64,000 nt of DNA from Bacteroides uniformis (GCF_025147485.1 NZ_CP102263.1:3051501-3115500); one strand, 5' to 3'. Positions 25,356 through 35,328 are shown, numbered from the stretch's first letter. Notes: generated from the letters alone by a model not told the origin. Made by a program: numbers and translations.

Positions 25356-26438
25356 ATGAAACCAAAAGTACTTTTGCTTAAAAATGACATTTCTTCCTAT
25401 AATGTTCCTATTTATAATACTATAGCAGCTAATTATGATTTAACAGTAGCATACTATCGTAGTAATGGAGCGAAGGAGAAATGCTTATTTAAATTGATAA
25501 AATTAAACTTTTCCAAATTAGGTCCCTTTATATTTATTAAAGGAATTTGTCGCTTGACAAAACAATATGATCTTGTAAGCTTTGTGCCAGATCCTCATGT
25601 ATTTAGTTATTGCATACTACCATTTTTGCCACATAAGTATGGACTTTTAAATTGGAGCATTGGATTTAGAGTATCATATACTCATCCGTATATTACAGAT
25701 CGTAAACACACTATTATTGATAAGTTATATCAGACAATCTTTAGTCGTTGTGATGCTTCAATTTTCTATATGGAAAAAGCTAAAGAGTTTTGGAAGAATA
25801 GTTCTTTAGATATGGATAAGGTTTTTGTAGCACCAAATACCACGCTGGTAAAAAAAATCGATATAGAGAATAAGACAAAGAAAGATTTTCTTTTTGTAGG
25901 AACTTTATACAAAGGGAAGGGATTAGAGGTACTATTGGATTCTTATAAAAAGGCTATTGATAATTTTAATCATCAAATTCCTAAGTTGCGAATAGTAGGA
26001 GAAGGTGAAATGAGACCTTTTATAGAAGATTTTATTAGAAAGAACAAGTTAGAGAATAATATATCACTAGAGGGTGCTATTTTCGATGAAAATGTTTTAG
26101 CAGAGCAATTTAAAAAAGCAATTCTCTGTTTTTCTCCTTTGCAAGCTGGATTATCGGTGCCTAAGAGTATGGGATATGGGGTTCCTTTTGTTACTCAAAA
26201 AAACGCTATAACAGGTGGTGAATTATATCACATAACTTCAGGAGAAAATGGTGTTATGTATGATAATTCTGAAGAATTAGTTGAAATTATGAAAGACGCT
26301 ATTTTAGATTCTGTTAAATATATTAATATGGGAATAGCGGCCCAGCAATATTATTATGGGAAGGCAACTGTGGATCATATGGCTCAAGGAGCTATTAGTG
26401 CATTTGATTTTGTTTTGAGTAAAAGGGAAAACAATTAA
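25356..26438 (+). CDS. Glycosyltransferase (GT4-like)
   Basis: The protein has 360 residues from the ATG at 25356 (MKPKVLLLKNDISSYNVPIY). The frame is open 41 codons upstream but that part overlaps wecC and shows nothing conserved. The C-terminal half has GT-B features: DFLFVGTLYKGKGLEVLLDS, LRIVGEGEMRPFIEDF and FSPLQAGLSVPKSMGYGVP, where the EX7E acid is replaced. Sugar specificity is unknown. Confidence 0.8.
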   Translation: MKPKVLLLKNDISSYNVPIYNTIAANYDLTVAYYRSNGAKEKCLFKLIKLNFSKLGPFIFIKGICRLTKQYDLVSFVPDPHVFSYCILPFLPHKYGLLNWSIGFRVSYTHPYITDRKHTIIDKLYQTIFSRCDASIFYMEKAKEFWKNSSLDMDKVFVAPNTTLVKKIDIENKTKKDFLFVGTLYKGKGLEVLLDSYKKAIDNFNHQIPKLRIVGEGEMRPFIEDFIRKNKLENNISLEGAIFDENVLAEQFKKAILCFSPLQAGLSVPKSMGYGVPFVTQKNAITGGELYHITSGENGVMYDNSEELVEIMKDAILDSVKYINMGIAAQQYYYGKATVDHMAQGAISAFDFVLSKRENN

Positions 26439-26448
26439 ACTGCAAAAT

Positions 26449-27633
26449 ATGCCAAAATTATTGCAAATAAATGTGTGTAGTAACATATTAAGTATAGGGA
26501 AAATATCAGAGGATATTGCAAAAGTTGCTAAGAGGTATGGTTGGGAATGCTACATTTCATATGCAAGGATGCATAGAGACAGCATTAGCGAAGAGTATAA
26601 AATAGGTACGTTGTTCGATGTATATGAACACTATTTTGAGCATTGTTTTTTTGATAGAGAAGGTTTAGCCTCTAAACTTTCAACAAAGAAACTTGTGTCT
26701 TATATAAAAAAAGTCAATCCAGATGTTATTCAACTTCATGACATTCATGACCATTATTTAAATTATCCTATTTTATTTGAATTTTTGGCGTCTACAGATA
26801 AACCTGTAGTTTGGGTTCAGCATGATTGTTGGGCTTTTACGGGGGGGTGTATGTATTATGATATGTTAAACTGTCATCAATGGAAGACAGGCTGTCATTC
26901 ATGCCCGCAAAAACGTGCTCTATTCAGAAATATTGCAGATAAACAATACCTTTTAAAGAAGTATTATTTTTCAAAGGTTAAACATTTATATTTAGTCTCA
27001 GTATCACATTGGATGTCAAACATGTTAAGTCAATCTTTTCTTGGCAGTAGAAGAATAGAGACTATTCATAATGGTATCGATTTGAATATATTTAAACCTT
27101 ATGAGGAATCTAAGAAAAAGGATAACATTATAAAACTATTGGGGGTCGCAGCTGTTTGGGATGCAAGAAAAGGCCTTAATGATTTTATAGAACTTCGCCA
27201 TAGGTTACCAGAAAATTATCAAATAAAATTGGTAGGATTAAGTAATAATCAAATAAAGAATCTACCGGATGGTATTCTAGGTATATCTAGAACGACTAAT
27301 ATGGAAGAATTGGCTCAAATTTATTCAGAAAGTACTGTATTAGTTAATCCCACATATTCAGATAATTTTCCTACAACAAATATTGAAGCACTTGCTTGCG
27401 GTACTCCTATTGTTACATATAATACTGGTGGAAGTCCAGAAGCTATAGATGACAAAACTGGTATTGTTGTTGAACAAGGCGATGTATCTTCATTAATAAA
27501 AGCGATTATGGATATTTCTAAAAATCCCCCTTTACAATATGATTGTCGGACTCGTGCAAAAAATCTTTTTGATAAAGACCAACAATTTAAAAAGTATATT
27601 AATTTGTATAATGAAGTTCTTAAGCAGGTATAA
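26449..27633 (+). CDS. Glycosyltransferase family 4
   Basis: The protein has 394 residues. The GT-B fold is clear: DVIQLHDIHDHYLNYPILF, VWVQHDCWAFTGGCMYYD (a pattern of bacterial capsule GT4 enzymes with a cysteine cluster, CHQWKTGCHSCP), HNGIDLNIFKP and NPTYSDNFPTTNIEALACGT with the donor-binding Glu. It starts 10 bp after the preceding glycosyltransferase. Donor and acceptor are unknown. Confidence 0.88.
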   Translation: MPKLLQINVCSNILSIGKISEDIAKVAKRYGWECYISYARMHRDSISEEYKIGTLFDVYEHYFEHCFFDREGLASKLSTKKLVSYIKKVNPDVIQLHDIHDHYLNYPILFEFLASTDKPVVWVQHDCWAFTGGCMYYDMLNCHQWKTGCHSCPQKRALFRNIADKQYLLKKYYFSKVKHLYLVSVSHWMSNMLSQSFLGSRRIETIHNGIDLNIFKPYEESKKKDNIIKLLGVAAVWDARKGLNDFIELRHRLPENYQIKLVGLSNNQIKNLPDGILGISRTTNMEELAQIYSESTVLVNPTYSDNFPTTNIEALACGTPIVTYNTGGSPEAIDDKTGIVVEQGDVSSLIKAIMDISKNPPLQYDCRTRAKNLFDKDQQFKKYINLYNEVLKQV

Positions 27634-27656
27634 GGACGATTTTAAAGTTCAACGTT

Positions 27657-27977
27657 GTGGATATTAATAGACTTATACATTCAAATAATCCACTTCTAAA
27701 GATTGCTTTTAGAGTTTATAAGGTAATAAAATCAGAGTTGCTTAATTCTAATGAAATTGGTAATAATATTAAATTCCCACATTGGCTTGAAGGAATAATT
27801 TTGCATGGGAATACAACTGTAGAAGATAATGTTACGATATTCCATCAAGTAACTTGTGGTAGAGGCGACATATATAATATTGTTGATGACGCCCCTGAAT
27901 CAAAGTTTGAAGGGGTGTCAGAGGGTTGTGTGTTATGTATTGGCTGTAAGGTTATTTGTAATGGCGGAACAGAATAG
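27657..27977 (+). pseudogene. Truncated serine acetyltransferase-like gene
   Basis: A GTG start opens a 106-residue fragment that reads as the N-terminal helical part and first coils of a serine O-acetyltransferase-like beta-helix (NNIKFPHWLEGIILHGNTTV, DNVTIFHQVTCGRGD, CVLCIGCKVICNGGTE). It then ends where the family continues with several more hexapeptide turns and a tail. The following bases show no continuation in any frame. It is probably non-functional. Confidence 0.65.
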
Positions 27978-28272
27978 GCTTCGTGTTTTCTGAGCTCAGC
28001 GAAGAAAATCTGAAGTAGTAGTTGAACATTCATTGTTGTATAAATTATTTGTGGGGAGAGAAATCTGTTATCCCTCAGTATAATAAGTGGTGTATCAGAC
28101 TCAAGAAGTAAAATTCGGGATATAATGTCGTCTCAAAACCCTTATTTAGGGCTTTTAAATGTTAAATTATTAAGTCGTACAACTTTTTATAGGTCAATTA
28201 AGATGATAAAAATAATTTATTTATGAGGACTTTGGGAAGAAGCGTACGCTTACTGAATAATCAATGCTATTT
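27978..28272. other. Intergenic stretch without a gene
   Basis: No convincing reading frame is found. A weak hairpin (AAAACCCT-TATTT-AGGGCTTTT, near 28136-28158) could be a terminator on either strand. The sequence may be the decayed 3' end of the acetyltransferase gene plus a new leader for the next glycosyltransferase. Confidence 0.5.
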
Positions 28273-29052
28273 ATGAAAATCTCTGTAATCACTGCTACTT
28301 GGAATAGCAGTGTAACTTTGTGTGACACTATGCGTAGTGTTGTCGAGCAAATTCCTGCTCTTTCGGAATTGAACGCAGAACTTGAATATATTATCATCGA
28401 TGGTGCTTCTAATGATGGTACGGTTGATATTATTTGTGAATTTGAATCGCAGTTTGGTGATTGTCTTAAATGGATATCTGAACCGGATAAAGGTATCTAT
28501 GATGCTATGAATAAGGGTATTGAAATGGCGACAGGTGATGTGATAGGAATATTAAATAGCGATGACTTTTATACTTCAAATGATTGCTTAGCGACCATTG
28601 TTAATGAATTTAGTCTTGATAATAATTTAGATGCTACTTATGGTGATATTCATTTTGTTAATGACAATAATCTTAATAAATGTGTTCGCTATTATTCTTC
28701 AAAATTATTTCGACCATGGATGATGCGATTTGGCATGATGCCCGCTCATCCGTCTTTCTATTGTAAACGTGAGATATATAAGAGATATGGTGTATTCAAT
28801 ATTGAATACAAAATTGGAGCAGACTTCGAAAATCTGTTAAGATTGATATTTAAAAATCATATTAAGACAGTATACATATCAAAAGATTTTGTTACGATGC
28901 GTACAGGTGGCGTAAGTACAGATGGATTGCAAGCTAGAATACGAATTATGCAAGAACATATCAAGGCTTTTAAAGCAAATGGAATATACTCAAATAGACT
29001 TATATTATCATTACGATATATTTATAAGATATATGAATTAATAAGAAAATAA
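28273..29052 (+). CDS. Glycosyltransferase family 2
   Basis: The protein has 259 residues from ATG 28273 ([16 protein letters not shown]); an ATG nine bases earlier adds only three residues. GT-A motifs are VISEP-type [20 protein letters not shown], then [10 protein letters not shown] (the DxD region), [16 protein letters not shown] and a conserved TGGVS near the end. This is the WcaA-like capsule transferase type often found next to gmd/fcl. It starts 2 bp before gmd and likely adds a sugar from the pathway encoded downstream. Confidence 0.88.
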   Translation: MKISVITATWNSSVTLCDTMRSVVEQIPALSELNAELEYIIIDGASNDGTVDIICEFESQFGDCLKWISEPDKGIYDAMNKGIEMATGDVIGILNSDDFYTSNDCLATIVNEFSLDNNLDATYGDIHFVNDNNLNKCVRYYSSKLFRPWMMRFGMMPAHPSFYCKREIYKRYGVFNIEYKIGADFENLLRLIFKNHIKTVYISKDFVTMRTGGVSTDGLQARIRIMQEHIKAFKANGIYSNRLILSLRYIYKIYELIRK

Positions 29053-29053
29053 T

Positions 29054-30154
29054 ATGATATCTAAGCAAAACATTGCCTTAATAACAGGCATCACAGGTCA
29101 GGATGGTTCTTTTCTTGCCGAACTTCTATTAGAGAAAGGATATGACGTGCATGGTACTATACGTCGCTCGTCAGTGGATTTTCGTGAGCGTATTGTTCAT
29201 TTAGAGGGTAAGCCTCATTTCCACCTTCATTATGCAGATTTGGGTGATTCGATGAGTATTATTCAGGTGATGAATAAGGTGCGTCCTACTGAAATATACA
29301 ACCTGGCCGCTCAAAGTCATGTGCAGGTAAGTTTCGATTCCCCTGAGTTTACGGCTGATGTGGATGCTACGGGCGTACTTCGTGTATTGGAAGCAGTACG
29401 TCAGTGTGGACTGGCATCTACTTGCAGAATTTATCAAGCTTCAACATCTGAACTCTATGGTAAGGTAGAGGAAGTGCCACAAAGTGAAAAGACTCCTTTT
29501 CATCCTTATAGCCCTTATGCCGTAGCTAAGCTTTATGGCTATTGGATAGTGAAAGAGTATCGTGAGGCATACAATATGTTTTGCTGTTCGGGTATTTTGT
29601 TCAACCATGAATCGGAACGCCGTGGTGAGACTTTTGTTACTCGTAAGATAACACTAGCTGCTGCCCGTATAGCACAAGGCAAACAAGATAAATTATATCT
29701 AGGCAATCTTTCATCTCTTCGTGACTGGGGGTATGCAAAAGATTATGTGGAGTGTATGTGGTTGATTCTTCAGAATAAACAACCAGAGGACTTTGTGATT
29801 GCTACTGGTGAACAGCACTCGGTTCGTGAGTTTTGTTACTTAGCATTCAAGCACGCAGGTATTGAATTGGAGTTCCAAGGTGAGGGAATAGATGAGAAGG
29901 GGATCGATAAGGTTACCGGTAAGGTGCTTGTAGAGGTATCGGAAGATTTTTATCGCCCTACTGATGTGGTTAATCTTTGGGGTGATCCTACTAAGGCTCG
30001 TACTGAGTTAGGTTGGAATCCGGGTAAAACACCACTAACAGAACTTGTTCGTATCATGGTGGATCATGATATGGAGAAGGTTGCCGTGGAACGTGTACAG
30101 GATGAAGTAAAGACAAACTTGGCAGAATATCTTGAAAAGGGCATCGTTAAGTAA
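29054..30154 (+). CDS. gmd: GDP-mannose 4,6-dehydratase
   Basis: The protein has 366 residues. It has the start [32 protein letters not shown], the catalytic YAVAK in [15 protein letters not shown] and [16 protein letters not shown]. It makes GDP-4-keto-6-deoxymannose, the precursor of GDP-L-fucose. The gene is intact, but its partner fcl directly downstream is broken. A decayed second gmd fragment lies at 32.5-32.9 kb. Confidence 0.95.
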   Translation: MISKQNIALITGITGQDGSFLAELLLEKGYDVHGTIRRSSVDFRERIVHLEGKPHFHLHYADLGDSMSIIQVMNKVRPTEIYNLAAQSHVQVSFDSPEFTADVDATGVLRVLEAVRQCGLASTCRIYQASTSELYGKVEEVPQSEKTPFHPYSPYAVAKLYGYWIVKEYREAYNMFCCSGILFNHESERRGETFVTRKITLAAARIAQGKQDKLYLGNLSSLRDWGYAKDYVECMWLILQNKQPEDFVIATGEQHSVREFCYLAFKHAGIELEFQGEGIDEKGIDKVTGKVLVEVSEDFYRPTDVVNLWGDPTKARTELGWNPGKTPLTELVRIMVDHDMEKVAVERVQDEVKTNLAEYLEKGIVK

Positions 30155-30164
30155 TTTAATTACC

Positions 30165-31380
30165 ATGTTAGATAGAAACAGTAAGATATATATAGCAGGA
30201 CACCACGGTTTGGTGGGTTCTGCCATTTGGAAGAATTTAGAGGCTCGTGGCTATCATAATTTGGTTGGTCGCAGTCACGATGAACTTGATTTGACCGATC
30301 AATATCAGGTTCAGAAGCTTTTTGATGAAGAGCAGCCGGATGCTGTAATATTGGCTGCTGCTTTCGTAGGTGGTATTATGGCTAACTCTCTTTATCGTGC
30401 CGACTTTATCATGCAGAATATGAAGATGCAGTGCAATGTATTAAGCAATGCACATTCTCATGGGGTTAAGAAGTTGTTGTTTTTGGGTAGTACTTGTATA
30501 TATCCTAAAAACGCTCCTCAGCCAATGCGTGAGGATGCTTTGCTTACCAGTGAATTGGAGTTATACCAACGAGGAATATGCCATTGCAAAGATAGCAGGT
30601 TTGAAGATGTGTGAGAGTTACAACCTGCAGTATGGTGATAACTATCTTGCAGTAATGCCTACTAATCTTTACGGTCCTAACGATAATTTTCATTTGGAGA
30701 ATAGTCATGTGATACCTGCCATGATGCGAAAAATCTATTTAGCTAAATTGATTCATGAGGACGATTGGCAGAGTATTGAAAACGATATGGACAAACGTCC
30801 TATCAATCCAAATGAAAAGTTGAAAGCTATAATAGGAGAGGGAAATGTAGATGGCTCAAATTCTCATGACCGCATTCTCTCGGCTTTAGAGTTTTATGGT
30901 ATCTACGGCAACAAAGTGGTGCTTTGGGGTACAGGAACTCCTCTTCGTGAGTTTCTGTGGAGTGAGGATATGGCAGATGTCAGCGTACATGTATTGTTGA
31001 ATGTTGATTTCAAAGATATTATCGGTATTGATAAGTATTCATCTGTACAATATGGTGTAAAGGCTGATGGTGCAGTTGACCGTAACAACTCAGATGGTCG
31101 TGGTGGTGCTATTCCTTCTCTTGGTGAGATTCGCAACAGCCATATCAATGTAGGTACGGGAAAGGAATTAACCATCCGTGAACTTTCTGAACTGGTGGTT
31201 AAGGTTGTAGGTTTTTCGGGAATGGTTGAATTTGATACTTCCAAACCTGATGGTACCATGCGCAAATTGATTGACGTTTCGAAGCTTCATTCTCTTGGTT
31301 GGTCGCATAAGGTTGAAATAGCAGAGGGTGTACAGAAATTATTCGAATGGTATCAAGAGAGTCTTCAAAATCATAGATGA
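30165..31380 (+). pseudogene. fcl: GDP-L-fucose synthase, frameshifted
   Basis: The first 145 or so residues from ATG 30165 are canonical (YIAGHHGLVGSAIWKNLE, then LLFLGSTCIYPKNAPQPMRE). At 30561-30562 an extra T breaks the frame: LLTSELE is followed by wrong residues, while the other frame continues SYTNEEYAIAKIAGLKMCES to the natural end at 31380. The catalytic Tyr and Lys (YAIAK) lie after the break, so the product would be inactive. Removing one T restores the usual LEYTNEEYAIAKIAG. Confidence 0.9.
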
Positions 31381-31496
31381 GTACAAGAGTATTTGTTTCT
31401 GGTTGTTACGATCTACTTCATTCGGAGCATGTGTAGTTTTTTCTGCAAGCTGCACAATTTGGTGATCTGTCTGTAGGCGGCAAGACCATTATATAG
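31377..31496 (+). pseudogene. Cytidylyltransferase-like gene remnant
   Basis: The ATG overlaps the fcl stop. The frame reads VFVSGCYDLLHSEHV, a stop, then FFLQAAQFGDLSVGGKTII and a second stop. This is the start of a nucleotidyltransferase with the (H/Y)DLLHxGH motif that follows fcl in some capsule loci. Everything after about 40 residues is gone, and the next sequence belongs to a group II intron. Confidence 0.7.
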
Positions 31497-31497
31497 A

Positions 31498-32135
31498 CTC
31501 TTTGATGGAACGTGAGAAGCAGATTGAGAATGTCAAGAGAAAATGTCAAAGACACATGACACGTAAGGCAGAAAAGTGTCAAAGTCTCAATCTGTGGCAG
31601 ATTTCTCCGTAGTAGTGTTGAAGTTCTTGTAGTGAGAAGGGAGGGGGAGCGAAGGGGGAAACGTATTCAGCGGATTGTATCGCGCAACTTGATAAACAGG
31701 ACACAATGCAAGAAGCAAAACCATTTCAAATAGACAAAAGAATAATCTTTGAAGCCTTTAAGAAAGTAAAGTTTAATTAAGGTAGTTCAGGCATTGATGG
31801 TAAGAGATGAGCACTTATGAGCAAAATTGGGGTTTCAATCTTTATTATCTATGGAATTGCATGAACTCCGGTAATTATATGCCAAAGCAGTAAAATTTGT
31901 AGAAATACCGAAATTCAATGGCGGTAAAAGACCTTTAGGGATTCCCACTATTGAAGACCGTATTGCACAAATGGCTGTTGTAAATGTCATTGGGCCCCTC
32001 ATAGAACCTTGTTTTTATGAGGATTCATTTGGATATCGTCTGCATCGCTCTGCTCATGATGCCATAGCTAAGGCAGAAAGGCGGGGAAGTATGCATGGGT
32101 TTTAGATATAGATATATCCAAATTCTTTGATACAA
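31498..32135 (+). pseudogene. Group II intron reverse transcriptase remnant
   Basis: After about 200 bp of non-coding sequence that may be intron RNA, an ATG at 31706 opens MQEAKPFQIDKRIIFEAFKK. Stops and frame changes follow, but protein fragments fit the N-terminal RT domains of group II introns: SSGIDG, then PKFNGGKRPLGIPTIEDRIA, QMAVVNVIG, EDSFGYR and DIDISKFFDTI. The rest of the reverse transcriptase, the maturase domain and the intron 3' end are missing. Confidence 0.75.
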
Positions 32136-32450
32136 TCGCTGTGGCTTATTAATAAAAGCGGTGGAGAAGCATATCAAGATAAAATGGACGCTTCTCTATA
32201 TGAAACAATTCCCTTGGGTCTACTTGATAGGAACCATTCGAAAGCTTACTACTATAACTCACTTCATTACGGTAGTGATGCCGGTGCTGAAATGGCTGTA
32301 ACTTATCACAGTGTGATTGGAATGATAAAGTTTCATAGTAGTTCTATCTGGAACTTCATCGGAACTTTTTTCAAAAATATCTTTAACGGTTACAAGGATT
32401 ATGTTAACGTAGTTCCTGACAAAATCACCTTGGCTGCAAGCCAGTGTTAA
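32136..32450 (+). pseudogene. Transposase C-terminal fragment (tentatively IS66-type)
   Basis: The reading frame ends SKAYYYNSLHYGSDAGAEMA, VTYHSVIGMIKFHSSSIWNF and KNIFNGYKDYVNVVPDKITL. The pattern resembles the C-terminal tails of IS66-like transposases in Bacteroides, but I am not certain of the family. No N-terminal part exists; the group II intron remnant joins directly at its left side. Confidence 0.45.
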
Positions 32451-32535
32451 ATTCAAAACTAATTAATTAACAAAACTTGGTTTAGGGCACTGTAATGTGT
32501 CCTTTCAAAGGTGAATACCCTAAATCGAGTGCTTG
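32436..32535 (+). repeat. Leader repeat, copy 2 (also at 8521-8620)
   Basis: About 100 bp, roughly 83-85% identical to the region between upxZ and legB. Here it begins inside the last codons of the transposase fragment and ends just before a gmd remnant. Confidence 0.85.
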
Positions 32536-32539
32536 CATG

Positions 32540-32851
32540 CATACGGTTCATGAGTTTGTAACTTTGTCTTTCAAGAAAGTCGGTGTTGAACTTTGTTGGG
32601 AAGGTGAAGGTGTGAATGAGAAAGGCATTGATGTGAAGACTGGCAGAACGCAGGTTGAAATCGATATCAATATTTTCGTCCTTGTGAGGTTGAGCAGTTG
32701 TTGGGAAATCCTATGAAAGCCAAGACGCTCAAGATACTACTGAGGGGGGAGTTCTACGAAGACAAGCTTTCCGGAATTAGTGAAGATGATGGTGGAGCAT
32801 GATATGCGGTTTGTGAAGAAATTGTATCTGAAATCGCAAGTTGTTGAATGA
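32540..32851 (+). pseudogene. Second gmd remnant (C-terminal part)
   Basis: The first frame reads HTVHEFVTLSFKKVGVELCW and EGEGVNEKGIDVKTGRTQVE, matching the C-terminal third of the gmd at 29054-30154. Frame changes then follow: YFRPCEVEQLLGNPMKAKT, and finally PELVKMMVEHDM with FVKKLYLKSQVVE before a TGA at 32849. The N-terminal two thirds are absent. It is a relic of an older or exchanged fucose pathway. Confidence 0.75.
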
Positions 32852-32893
32852 TTATTAGTATATCTCAAAATAGGTAAGTTTTTTTGTAAGAAA

Positions 32894-33317
32894 ATGGAAG
32901 CTATGGGTAAGATGAAATCATATAAAGAACAAAATGAGAACAAACAAGTTGTTGGTGCTATAAAATATGTTCAAATAGCTCGCGAGGAAAGGACAGATGA
33001 TTTCCAATAAGGTTGTATACGGATTGTTATCTGAAAAGTTAGAATGGAAGTAGTTTGGTCTGATTTATGGAAAGAAAACAGTTGATGATATCACCATTAA
33101 AATCATTTCCTTTATAGAATCATTGGGGCACGCGCCTCATTTGGGTAAGAAGGTGTTACGCTTATCTCAGTATGGAGAGATTAAGTGTGTTTTTTATAAA
33201 CAGAACCATATTTATTATCAAATGTTTGAGGATAGAATTGAGATAATAATAGTCTGAGATGGACGGCAAGATCCTCGTCGTTTGCAAAATCTTCTAATTG
33301 ATTTTCTTACTAAATAA
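32894..33317 (+). pseudogene. RelE/ParE-type toxin remnant (with possible antitoxin remnant)
   Basis: From ATG 33044 the frame starts MEVVWSDLWKE and stops early. The +1 frame carries KKTVDDITIKIISFIESLGH, then LGKKVLRLSQYGEIKCVFYK, DRIEIIIV, a TGA where the family has Trp, then DGRQDPRRLQNLLIDF. These are clear traits of the RelE/ParE superfamily. A 38-codon frame at 32894-33010 might be what remains of its antitoxin, but that is only a guess from position. Both are inactive. Confidence 0.7.
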
Positions 33318-33345
33318 GTGAAGATTTAAAGTTTTATTTTACTTC

Positions 33346-34326
33346 ATGAACATACTTATTACTGGAATCCACGGTTTTGTGGGTTCCAACTTTGTTGTTG
33401 CCTTAAAGGAGCGTCATAACCTTTATGGGCTGGATATTGTCGTACCAGAAAAGGAAGGAGTGGTAAAGACTTTTTCTTGGAAAGACATTGAACCGGCTTC
33501 TTTTCCGATGCGGAATCTTCCGAAATTCGATGCCATTATCCATCTGGCGGGCAAGGCTCACGATACGAAGAACCGTTCTGCAGCCCAAACTTATTTCGGC
33601 ATCAATACCGGATTGACCCAAAAGATATTTGATTTCTTTCTGGAATCGTCCGCGAAGAAATTCATATTCTTCAGTTCGGTAAAAGCCGCTGCCGACAGTG
33701 TGGTGGGGGATATGCTGACTGAAGATGTGGTGCCTGCCCCGGTAGGGCCGTATGGGGAAAGCAAGATAGCTGCGGAGAATTACATCCTTGGCCGGTTGAA
33801 GACTGAGGATGGCAGATTGAAAGCTAATCTATATGATGGCAAAGATGTCTATATCCTGCGTCCCTGCATGATTCATGGTCCCGGCAACAAAGGCAATCTG
33901 AATCTTCTTTATAATGTGGTGAGGAAAGGCATTCCCTGGCCTTTAGGGGCTTTTGAGAACAGAAGGTCTTTTACTTCAATAGACAATCTCTGCTACGTGG
34001 TGGAAGGTCTTTTGACCAAGGAGGTGGCGAGTGGTATCTACCACATGGGAGATGACGAAGCCTTGTCCACAAATGAGCTGATAGCTTTGATGTGTGAGGC
34101 TTTGGAGCGTAAGCCGCATATCTGGAAGATAAACAGAGGACTGATGGAGTTCTGTGCCCGTTTTGGGACTCTGCTCCATTTGCCTTTGAATGAAGAGCGT
34201 CTGCGCAAGTTGACAGAGAATTATGTGGTGAGTAATGCGAAGATAAAGGCTGCCCTGGGAATTGACAGAATGCCGGTGAGGGCAGAGGAGGGGATAGTGA
34301 GAACGATAAAATCGTTCTCAAATTAA
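33346..34326 (+). CDS. NAD-dependent sugar-nucleotide epimerase/dehydratase
   Basis: The protein has 326 residues with an extended SDR fold: NILITGIHGFVGSNFVVAL, FSSVKAAADS and the catalytic YGESK in PVGPYGESKIAAENYIL, then LRPCMIHGPGNKGNLN. Epimerases of this type are nearly always paired with the initiating transferase at the 3' end of Bacteroides capsule loci, as here, and probably form the HexNAc donor for the first sugar. The substrate is not certain. Base composition returns toward the core-genome value in this gene. Confidence 0.85.
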   Translation: MNILITGIHGFVGSNFVVALKERHNLYGLDIVVPEKEGVVKTFSWKDIEPASFPMRNLPKFDAIIHLAGKAHDTKNRSAAQTYFGINTGLTQKIFDFFLESSAKKFIFFSSVKAAADSVVGDMLTEDVVPAPVGPYGESKIAAENYILGRLKTEDGRLKANLYDGKDVYILRPCMIHGPGNKGNLNLLYNVVRKGIPWPLGAFENRRSFTSIDNLCYVVEGLLTKEVASGIYHMGDDEALSTNELIALMCEALERKPHIWKINRGLMEFCARFGTLLHLPLNEERLRKLTENYVVSNAKIKAALGIDRMPVRAEEGIVRTIKSFSN

Positions 34327-34377
34327 AAGTTAAGAATTAAAAATTGATAATTAAAAATTAAAGAGGAAAATACTGTT

Positions 34378-35328
34378 ATGTATTATCTGCTAATACTGGT
34401 TCTGCTGTTTTTAGCAGAACTTTTTTATTTTAGAATAGCTGATAGGTGTAATATCATTGACAAGCCCAATGAGCGCAGTTCCCATACGAAAGTGACTTTA
34501 CGCGGTGGTGGGATTATTTTCTATTTCGGAGCGTTGGCTTATTTCCTGACGAGTGACTTTGAATATCCCTGGTTCCTGCTTGCCTTGACACTGGTGACGT
34601 TCATCAGCTTCGTGGACGATATAAAATCCACCGGACAGATGACAAGACTGCTTTTTCATTTCTCTGCCATGGCCTTGATGTTTTATCAGTGGGGACTGTT
34701 CTCCTTGTCTTGGTGGTGGATAGTCATAGCCTTGATAGTCTGTACGGGCATCATCAATGCCTATAACTTTATGGATGGCATTAACGGCATAACCGGCGGT
34801 TATTCTCTGGTTATTCTTGCTGCGTTGGCTTATGTCAATAAGGAGGTGGTTACTTTTGTGGAAGCGGATTTCATATATACCGTTATCTGTTCTGTTCTTG
34901 TCTTCTGTTTCTTCAATTTCCGCAAGCATGCCAAATGCTTTGCCGGTGATGTGGGTTCGGTGAGCATTGCCTTCATCCTTCTTTTCCTGATAGGCAGGCT
35001 CATCATTGAAACAGAAGATTTCAGTTGGATAGTCCTTTTATCCGTTTATGGTGTGGATAGTGTGCTGACTATCATTCACCGCCTGATGCTTCATGAGAAT
35101 ATCGGACTACCGCATCGTAAACATCTGTATCAGATTATGGCGAATGAGCTGAAGATTCCTCATGTAATGGTTTCTTCTATTTACATGGCAGTGCAGGCAA
35201 TCATAATCGTAGGATATATAATGTGTTTGGATTCAGGCTACTGGTATCTGCTATGTACCATCCTCTTGTTAAGTCTTATTTATGTCTGTTTCATGAAGAG
35301 GTATTTTGGATTACATCAATCAATTTGA
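34378..35328 (+). CDS. Undecaprenyl-phosphate sugar-1-phosphate transferase (WecA/WbpL-like)
   Basis: A 316-residue membrane protein with about 9-11 helices. It has family motifs of the MraY/WecA superfamily: FVDDIKSTGQM, NAYNFMDGINGITGG, CFAGDVGSVSIAFILL and the cytoplasmic HRLMLHENIGLPHRKHLYQ. It starts the repeat unit on undecaprenyl phosphate at the inner face of the membrane. It is the last gene of the capsule operon; a terminator follows 80 bp downstream. Confidence 0.92.
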   Translation: MYYLLILVLLFLAELFYFRIADRCNIIDKPNERSSHTKVTLRGGGIIFYFGALAYFLTSDFEYPWFLLALTLVTFISFVDDIKSTGQMTRLLFHFSAMALMFYQWGLFSLSWWWIVIALIVCTGIINAYNFMDGINGITGGYSLVILAALAYVNKEVVTFVEADFIYTVICSVLVFCFFNFRKHAKCFAGDVGSVSIAFILLFLIGRLIIETEDFSWIVLLSVYGVDSVLTIIHRLMLHENIGLPHRKHLYQIMANELKIPHVMVSSIYMAVQAIIIVGYIMCLDSGYWYLLCTILLLSLIYVCFMKRYFGLHQSI

